A stretch of 44,928 nt of DNA, from IMG/VR virus record IMGVR_UViG_3300044991_001880, positions 1 to 44,928 of that record; one strand, written 5' to 3'. This DNA comes from a virus. The notes beneath the pieces are model-generated. The model had not been told where the DNA came from. It searched no databases and saw nothing but the letters and a program-made list of their open reading frames with translations. This document shows positions 40,012 to 44,928 of the stretch, piece by piece (positions within the stretch are counted from its first letter, which is position 1; the number at the start of each line of letters is the position of its first letter). The translations under genes were made by a program, and so were the position numbers.

Positions 40012-40630
40012 TAAAAACCAATAGAACTTTGCAAGACCATCAGTGTTATAAAAATCATAAAGACGTTGCAAGACTATCGTGCATATAAAAATCACGAGGG
40101 GAATGCAAGACCATGCTGAAAGTCAAAATCATTAAAGCAATGCAAGACCATGCTGGCCATCAAAACCAAAAAAAAATGCAAGACCAAGCGATAATTAAAA
40201 ATCATCAATATTATGCAAGGCCAGCGAAAGATTAAAAATCAACACTTGCATGCAAGACCAAGCAGGCTTTTAAAATCAAGATAGAAATGCAAGACCAGCT
40301 CTGTTTTTAAAACCAATAACACCATGCAAGACCATTGAAAACTTAAAAATTAAAAAATATATGCAAGACCGGCAGGTTAATCAAAATCAGCATAAAGATG
40401 CAAGACCAGTCTGAAAATCAAAATCATTGTGAAGGTGCAACACCAATTAAAAAATAAAAACCAATAGAACTTTGCAAGACCAAAGCTGCTGTTAAAATCA
40501 AAAATAGCATGCAAGACCATTGAAAACTTAAAAATCAAAAAATATATGCAAGACCATCGAGTAATTTAAAATCATTGAACGATTGCAAGACTAACGATTT
40601 CATTAAAATCAACCAAAGAATGCAGAAACA
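40012..40630 (+). repeat. TIGR array: 16 dual-spacer units of 37 bp
   Basis: Edge repeats TGCAAGACCA start at 40030, 40067, 40104, 40141, 40177, 40214, 40251, 40288, 40325, 40362, 40399, 40436, 40473, 40510, 40547 and 40584; a degenerate one is at 40621. Spacing is 37 except once 36. Each unit reads edge repeat (10 nt), spacer A (9), loop repeat T-H-AAAATCA (9; the T is invariant in 16 of 16, H is never G), spacer B (9, once 8). Eleven of sixteen edge repeats match exactly. Spacers are mutually unrelated, except that units 9 and 14 are the same pair and the leading half-unit (40012-40029) equals the loop and spacer B of unit 12. The region has no ORF on either strand that explains it. In TIGR-Tas, such arrays give about 36-nt guides with two 9-nt spacers. 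Confidence 0.9.
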
Positions 40631-40655
40631 ATTATAATTTGAAAAAGGAACGACT

Positions 40656-41426
40656 ATGATAACATTTGAAGAAATCGCCCAGAAGTACGATGGAAAGTCA
40701 ATAACGACCATCGAGACAATGATCAAGACCAGTGCAGACAAGCACTCATACCACAGGAAGGAATTCATTCTGGCGCTGTTTTACCTGGAGAGAACCAACA
40801 AATACAAGGAAAACAAGACATACAAAGATGAAACATTCAAACGTTACATTTCAGATATGTTCAACTTGTCATATTCCGGTTATAACAAGGAGCGGTTTGC
40901 TTTTATCACTGTTCCGGAAGCTGCTGAAAAATATGGTGTCGGTGTCATTGATAGGATTGCAAGCTCCTGTGGGAGTCATAAGGTAACGGATGTTGTCAAA
41001 CAGATCGATACTAAAAAATCGGTTAAACGTGCAGAAATCAACAAAATCATCGAAAAAAACGCCAAACCTAAACCCGCTCCGAAACCACGATTTAAACCTA
41101 TCATTATCGCCGCTCCAGAGCCTCAACCATTGCCTGTTGAAGATGTTCCTCCGGTTCCGAAGGTCAAAACACTGCCTGAAAAGCAAAAGGACGACCAAAT
41201 TGAAAAATTGAAAAAGACAGTGGTCGATCATAAAGAAACCATTGAAATTATGTCTCTTGAAATGTCTGATCTTAAAAAAGAAAACTATATCTTGAAACAG
41301 GAAAACGAAAAACTGAGAAAAGAAAACTTGGATTTAAAAAAACGCACATCATATCCAAGTATTCCAGGGTTTCCACCTATGCCTAAGCTCCCAAATTTTA
41401 ATAAACATTTACAGGAGCACGCATGA
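40656..41426 (+). CDS. Coiled-coil protein next to the TIGR array
   Basis: This 256-residue protein is 26 bases after the array. Residues 1-110 are a helical basic domain (FEEIAQKYDGKSITTIETMI then KERFAFITVPEAAEKYGVGV). A Pro/Lys-rich linker follows (about 135-180, KPKPAPKPRFKPI then PQPLPVEDVPPVPKVK). Residues 185-230 are a coiled coil (LKKENYILKQENEKLRKENL), and the tail is PMPKLPNFNKHL. I recognise no family. Its position suggests a possible partner of the TIGR-Tas module or simply an early structural-control protein. Ribosome site AAAAAGGAA. Confidence 0.6.
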   Translation: MITFEEIAQKYDGKSITTIETMIKTSADKHSYHRKEFILALFYLERTNKYKENKTYKDETFKRYISDMFNLSYSGYNKERFAFITVPEAAEKYGVGVIDRIASSCGSHKVTDVVKQIDTKKSVKRAEINKIIEKNAKPKPAPKPRFKPIIIAAPEPQPLPVEDVPPVPKVKTLPEKQKDDQIEKLKKTVVDHKETIEIMSLEMSDLKKENYILKQENEKLRKENLDLKKRTSYPSIPGFPPMPKLPNFNKHLQEHA

Positions 41427-41746
41427 TCCCCCAAGAACAACACCTCCAGCACATCCTCGATCTGAAACGAGAAAACCCGGAAATGGAAATTCACTTCTGC
41501 ATAGATTCAGATTTTATCAATGATTATGGATGGACAGATCACCAGATTGTTGATGTGAATATCATGCCATGGTATCGGGTCGGTGAGCGCATATCCACAG
41601 ACAAGAATCTCATCATAGAGATGATGTATGAAGGCATCCCAAACGAAATCAGTGATGAAGACGCGGACGCCATTGTCACCCGGAAATACGAAAAAGAAGT
41701 TAAGCAGGTGATATGCGTGTTTACAATTGCTGTGGATGAAGAATAG
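41423..41746 (+). CDS. Uncharacterised acidic protein before terminase
   Basis: I do not recognise this 107-residue acidic protein (EEQHLQHILDLKRENPEMEI-like start, QHLQHILDLKRENPEMEIHF). Its start overlaps the coiled-coil gene stop by ATGA and its stop lies three bases before the terminase start, so all three are co-translated. Confidence 0.6.
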   Translation: MIPQEQHLQHILDLKRENPEMEIHFCIDSDFINDYGWTDHQIVDVNIMPWYRVGERISTDKNLIIEMMYEGIPNEISDEDADAIVTRKYEKEVKQVICVFTIAVDEE

Positions 41747-41749
41747 CTT

Positions 41750-43699
41750 ATGCAACTATCTTTGATCGACACCCCCAACCGACCGCCAATAACCATCAAT
41801 CCATCATGGCTCCCCCCCCACCTGCGGGAGCCGGGCACCCGCCTGTCGGTGCGGTTTTCATCTGCCGACCGGCACGCGCTCCGGCGGAAAAAGCAGATGC
41901 CGGTATCTCTTTGGGCGGAGAAATACCGCACGATCCCCAAAGACGCCGCTTTGCCTGGGCCATGGCGCAATACCACGGTGCCATACATGGCAGGGGTTAT
42001 GGATGCCGCCATGTTCCCATCGGTGGAGCAGACTATTTTGTGTTGGCCTCCGCAGTGTGGAAAAAGCGATGGGGTGAATACCGTTATCGGGTATTTGGTG
42101 GATCGAAAGCCGGGGAATGTGCTGTATGTCTTCCCCGATGAGCTGACGGCCCGAGAAAACAACCGGGATCGCATCACTCCCATGTTTCAGGACAGCGACC
42201 TGCTGCGAAAATACTTTACCGGCTACATGGACGACGCCTCGGCTTTGTGTCTGCGGCTGCGGCATGTCAAGATTTACATGGCCTGGGCAAACAGTGCCTC
42301 CAGGCTGGCCAATAAGCCGCTGCCTTATGTGGTGCTCGATGAGGAAGATAAATATCCCGCAACGGCCGGCAACAAGGAGGGCAGCCCTGCCGACCTGGCC
42401 AAGAAGCGTACCCGAACATTTGCCCACATGAGAAAAGTATTTCGCATGAGCACACCGACCATCGAGACCGGGGCAATCTGGAAGGCCATCACCGAAGAGG
42501 CGGAGGTGGTGTTTGACTATTGGGTGCGCTGCCCGGCCTGCAATGCGCTGCAACTCATGGTGTTTTCGCAGATCAAGTGGCCGGAGAACATCCGGGATCC
42601 CCGAACGGTGGAAGCGGATAAACTGGCCCGGTATCATTGCAAGGATTGCGGGGATATCTGGGATGACGCCCGGCGTAATACCGCTGTGAGAAATGGTGAA
42701 TGGCGGGACCGGGAAAAGGGGCTGTCGGTGAATGCGGTGCTGAATTCCCGGCGCCCGAAGGCCATCGGGTTTCATTTGCGGGCTTATGTATCCCGGTTTG
42801 TGTCGCTGTCGGAATCTGCGGCGGCCTTCTTGTGGGGTCTCAAAGACCGGACCAAATTGCGGGATTTCAAAAACTCCCACGAAGCGGAGCCATGGCTGGA
42901 ATATTCGGTTGAGAAATCCGAGGACTCGATACTGGCGCTGAGAGACGGGCGACCGGCGGGGCTGGTGCCGGGCGGCGGAATTGTTGCGGCACTGGTGGCC
43001 GGTGTCGATACCCAGGATGATGGGTTCTGGTATGAGATACGGGCTTTCGGTTATGGGCTGGAGCAGGACTCATGGCAGATTCGGTCTGGCTTTGTGACCA
43101 GCCTGGAGGCATTGCGGCAGGTGTTGTGGGCGGACGCCTATGCCGACACCGACGGCAAGCAATATGTGGTTTTCCGAACGCTGATCGATGCCATGGGGCA
43201 CCGAACGGCGGAGGTGTATGACTTTTGCCGGTTGAATCCGGGGCGGATATTTCCGACCAAAGGCGAGCGCACCATGAGACAGCCCCATGTCTGGAGCCGG
43301 ATCGACAACTACCCAGGCACAAACAAGCCGATCCCTGGGGGCCTGCAATTGTTGCGGGTGAATACGACGCTGTTCAAAGATCAATTATCGGCCAAATTGG
43401 AAGTGTCGTTTGCGGATCCGGGAAGCTGGAAATTTCATGCCGATACGACCCATGAATGGGCCATCCAGATGACCAGCGAGTATGTGGATGAGAAAGGTTT
43501 CTGGGAAGTCAAGGGCGGCCGGGCAAACCATGCGTGGGACTGTTCGGTGCTGGCCCTTTGCTGTGCCGATTTGACGGGCATCCGGTTTTTGCCCAAACCC
43601 GGCCAGGTGGAACAGCGGGCAAAGAAGCGGGCGGATGTCGGGGTGAGAAAGCCGGGGGAGCAGCGGTGGGTGGAGACGGGCGGGTGGTTTAATCGGTAG
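41750..43699 (+). CDS. Terminase large subunit, lambda gpA family
   Basis: This 649-residue packaging motor and nuclease has Walker A PPQCGKSD (about 100-107), Walker B VVLDEEDKYP (194-203), and a zinc-type Cys set CPACN with CKDCG (about 263-305). A nuclease-domain acidic motif AGVDTQDDGFWYEI lies near residue 420. The N-terminal AEKYRTIPKDAALPGPWRNT is typical of gpA proteins. It pumps DNA into the prohead and cuts at the packaging site. It is separated from gpW/portal by accessory genes and the circular junction, an order altered from lambda. Confidence 0.93.
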   Translation: MQLSLIDTPNRPPITINPSWLPPHLREPGTRLSVRFSSADRHALRRKKQMPVSLWAEKYRTIPKDAALPGPWRNTTVPYMAGVMDAAMFPSVEQTILCWPPQCGKSDGVNTVIGYLVDRKPGNVLYVFPDELTARENNRDRITPMFQDSDLLRKYFTGYMDDASALCLRLRHVKIYMAWANSASRLANKPLPYVVLDEEDKYPATAGNKEGSPADLAKKRTRTFAHMRKVFRMSTPTIETGAIWKAITEEAEVVFDYWVRCPACNALQLMVFSQIKWPENIRDPRTVEADKLARYHCKDCGDIWDDARRNTAVRNGEWRDREKGLSVNAVLNSRRPKAIGFHLRAYVSRFVSLSESAAAFLWGLKDRTKLRDFKNSHEAEPWLEYSVEKSEDSILALRDGRPAGLVPGGGIVAALVAGVDTQDDGFWYEIRAFGYGLEQDSWQIRSGFVTSLEALRQVLWADAYADTDGKQYVVFRTLIDAMGHRTAEVYDFCRLNPGRIFPTKGERTMRQPHVWSRIDNYPGTNKPIPGGLQLLRVNTTLFKDQLSAKLEVSFADPGSWKFHADTTHEWAIQMTSEYVDEKGFWEVKGGRANHAWDCSVLALCCADLTGIRFLPKPGQVEQRAKKRADVGVRKPGEQRWVETGGWFNR

Positions 43700-43733
43700 A
43701 AAAAAAAGTATGAAGGATAAATTATGAATTATG
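43699..43733. repeat. Half heptad-repeat element
   Basis: An A8 run followed by GTATGAAGGATAAATTATGA overlaps the terminase stop. The complementary right half is absent; the sequence passes directly into the ribosome site GGAGGAGTG of the next gene. A shorter half copy (GTATGAAGGATAAAGG) occurs at 44197-44212. Confidence 0.6.
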
Positions 43734-43746
43734 CGGAGGAGTGTTT

Positions 43747-43968
43747 ATGAACAAATCTCAAATGATTAACATGATTTATGACAATATTTATGATGATTAT
43801 GACCAGAAACCCATACCCAAAAAAGATATCAAGACTGTGATCAATGAATTTATAGATGTGATTAGAAATTTACCAGTGTATGAGCCTGTGAAATTATCCG
43901 GATTAGGTCAGTTTGAATGGGTCGAAGAAGCGAAAAAAAACAAACTGACGTTTACGGCAGGTAAGTAA
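43747..43968 (+). CDS. Truncated HU/IHF-like DNA-binding protein
   Basis: This 73-residue protein resembles the HU fold start: MNKSQMINMIYDNIYDDYDQ, then KKDIKTVINEFIDVIRNLPV and the signature VKLSGLGQFEW (family pattern VxLxGFGxF). The usual long DNA-binding arm region (about residues 50-75 of HU) is replaced by VEEAKKNKLTFTAGK, so the protein is shorter. It may bend DNA for packaging, as IHF does in lambda. Start 43747 with GGAGGAGTG. Confidence 0.65.
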   Translation: MNKSQMINMIYDNIYDDYDQKPIPKKDIKTVINEFIDVIRNLPVYEPVKLSGLGQFEWVEEAKKNKLTFTAGK

Positions 43969-44189
43969 TGCCGCAACCCCCCCGACAAAACACCGGCGTG
44001 CTGATTGGGAAGAAGGCCATCATGGGTTATTTGCAGATTGGACAGGACAGTTTTTATGATTTCATCCGAATCGGCATGCCGGCGGCGGTGATCAACAACC
44101 GCTATTATGCCCACAAAGAAAATCTTGAGATGTGGTTTCAGGCGGTGACGAGAACGCAAACAAGGAATCCGCAGACGGAAGCGGACTGA
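43968..44189 (+). CDS. Small HTH protein (excisionase- or Nu1-like)
   Basis: This 73-residue protein has a MerR/excisionase-type winged helix (GKKAIMGYLQIGQDSFYDFI then YYAHKENLEMWF). It shares one base with the HU-like stop (TAATG). It is next to the large terminase, so it could be the true Nu1-like packaging subunit or a DNA-bending excisionase. Which it is cannot be decided from sequence. Confidence 0.6.
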   Translation: MPQPPRQNTGVLIGKKAIMGYLQIGQDSFYDFIRIGMPAAVINNRYYAHKENLEMWFQAVTRTQTRNPQTEAD

Positions 44190-44219
44190 AAACAAAGTAT
44201 GAAGGATAAAGGAATAGGT

Positions 44220-44417
44220 ATGAAGCCGTGTGATTGCCATGACAGACATACTGCAATGACCATGTTGAATGAACAGGGTATTAGCTTTGCCGACATAACT
44301 TTTAGTGTATTGCCCAGCTATGTGCGGCTTGAAGTAGGCCCTGTTCGTATAAAAATTAACCAAAAGCATTTTGAACGTATAGCAAGATGGTATTTTGAGG
44401 ACCAAACTATAACTTAG
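44220..44417 (+). CDS. Small uncharacterised protein
   Basis: This 65-residue protein begins MKPCDCHDRHTAMTMLNEQG and ends IARWYFEDQTIT; the start at 44220 follows AAAGGAATAGGT, inside a half heptad element. The N-terminal Cys and His residues could bind metal. No family recognised. Confidence 0.55.
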   Translation: MKPCDCHDRHTAMTMLNEQGISFADITFSVLPSYVRLEVGPVRIKINQKHFERIARWYFEDQTIT

Positions 44418-44463
44418 AAAATAGCTATGAGTGCACATAAAAGGAAAAACACAAGGATGAATT

Positions 44464-44628
44464 ATGACCGAAACGATGAAGGATTACCAGCGGATAGAGT
44501 ATAATCATTGGGTGGTAAAGGCTGATAAATGCCCGTGCTGTGATCATAACCTGGGGCGGTGTGCTTTTATTAATCGACCGTGTGCGTTTAATGCGTGCCC
44601 GTTTCGTTATTGGCTGGGTCAATCATGA
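44464..44628 (+). CDS. Small Cys-rich protein
   Basis: This 54-residue protein has six Cys in KADKCPCCDHNLGRCAFINR (residues 19-38) and CAFNACPFRYW, arranged CxCC and further pairs. It probably binds zinc. The start lies within AAGGATGAATT-like sequence, so heptad-type sequence supplies the ribosome site. It is missed by longer ORF cutoffs. Confidence 0.5.
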   Translation: MTETMKDYQRIEYNHWVVKADKCPCCDHNLGRCAFINRPCAFNACPFRYWLGQS

Positions 44629-44872
44629 AAAAAGAAAAAACGATGAAGTCAGACCTCGTTATTGCGCAATATTGCGCCTCTCGCTGAGATGCGCAAACAT
44701 TGGTTTTGCACGATCTTTGCTCGTCAATTGGACATTTAAAATTACCATTAATTGGACATTACTATATATAAATTAATGAAATAATGAAAAATAAGTATAA
44801 TAAATGTATTATTAATTGTTGACAAATTAATAATTTTGATTCATTCTCATCTCACCTATTTTCTGGAGAGAG
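44629..44872 (+). promoter_or_regulatory. AT-rich intergenic region with direct repeats and a promoter candidate
   Basis: This 244-base stretch has no convincing gene. It contains the palindromic stretch ATTGCGCAATATTGCGC, two direct copies of AATTGGACATT (44726-44736 and 44750-44760), a TATAAT (44796-44801) and TTGACA (44819-44824) with a weak -10 near 44842. It precedes the junction-spanning ORF and the methyltransferase gene. It could be the promoter for that operon or hold the packaging site; neither can be shown. Confidence 0.4.
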
Positions 44873-44928
44873 ATGACTATGCATCAACAAAGCTTCTTCA
44901 ACGAAATTCCAGTTCACGACAGCAACAT
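44873..44928 (+). CDS. N-terminal part of the junction-spanning ORF
   Basis: The frame from ATG 44873 (GGAGAGAG upstream) reads MTMHQQSFFNEIPVHDSN and is cut by the window end. If the window is circular it continues at base 1 as I-LNELAV and ends at 76, giving 43 residues. A second in-frame ATG at 44879 is possible. The peptide is not recognised. Confidence 0.5.
   Translation, partial: MTMHQQSFFNEIPVHDSN

Noticed and set aside
40012-40630. CRISPR array
   Set aside because: The repeats are only 9-10 nt and of two alternating kinds, spacers are 9 nt, and no cas gene is present. This does not fit any CRISPR type.
41858-42880. 340-residue minus-strand ORF opposite the terminase
   Set aside because: Antisense shadow; the plus-strand frame has clear Walker and nuclease motifs.
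1-44928. Integrated prophage with host flanks
   Set aside because: No host-like genes are seen at either end, the att core is internal with phage genes on both sides, and the ends join in frame.

Overview
The window looks like the genome of a temperate, lambda-like tailed phage (siphovirus-type gene order) of a Gram-negative bacterium. It carries late structural genes, a lysis cassette, a tyrosine integrase beside a tRNA-Pro attachment core, a divergent repressor/Cro-like switch, replication genes and a terminase. The host is not certain. The GH108-type endolysin and lambda-type head genes fit Proteobacteria or Desulfobacterota, and heptad repeat hairpins of this style are, as I recall, common in sulfate-reducer genomes; this is a weak inference.

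The window is probably one complete circular (or circularly permuted) genome. The reading frame open at the right end (ATG at 44873) continues in frame across the end-to-start junction and stops at 76, giving an intact 43-residue ORF. The tRNA-Pro(CGG) 3' fragment at 27161-27207 has phage genes on both sides (lysis genes left, integrase right), as attP does and attL/attR do not. The DNA therefore looks like free, unintegrated phage.

Layout: 78-1280 ParB-fused DNA methyltransferase; 1333-2876 minus-strand accessory cassette with two copies of a tRNA-like structured RNA; 3133-14464 head and tail genes in near-lambda order (gpW, portal, protease with internal scaffold start, decoration, capsid E, head-tail joining, tail tube, gpZ, G/GT frameshift chaperone, tape measure); 14550-25364 tail tip, fibres and tailspike; 25381-27055 lysis; 27056-27233 attP; 27234-29407 integrase and repressor (minus); 29489-38129 early genes, with an SF3 helicase, a 193-bp tandemly duplicated iteron region that may be the origin, a TOPRIM primase, a run of zinc-finger proteins and a terminase-small-like protein; 38213-41746 accessory genes; 41750-44628 large terminase and small DNA-binding proteins.

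The most exciting content is at 39063-40630. A 302-residue Nop-type protein with no nuclease domain is followed two bases after its stop by a non-coding array of 16 units of 37 bp. Each unit holds two different conserved repeats (10 nt and 9 nt) separating two unrelated 9-nt variable segments. This is the architecture of TIGR-Tas (tandem interspaced guide RNA) systems, here in the stand-alone, TasA-like form inside a phage. Other notable items are the paired tRNA-like RNAs with covarying helices, a perfectly lambda-like G GGA AAG frameshift site, an in-frame internal scaffold start, and a family of heptad-repeat hairpins placed between late genes.
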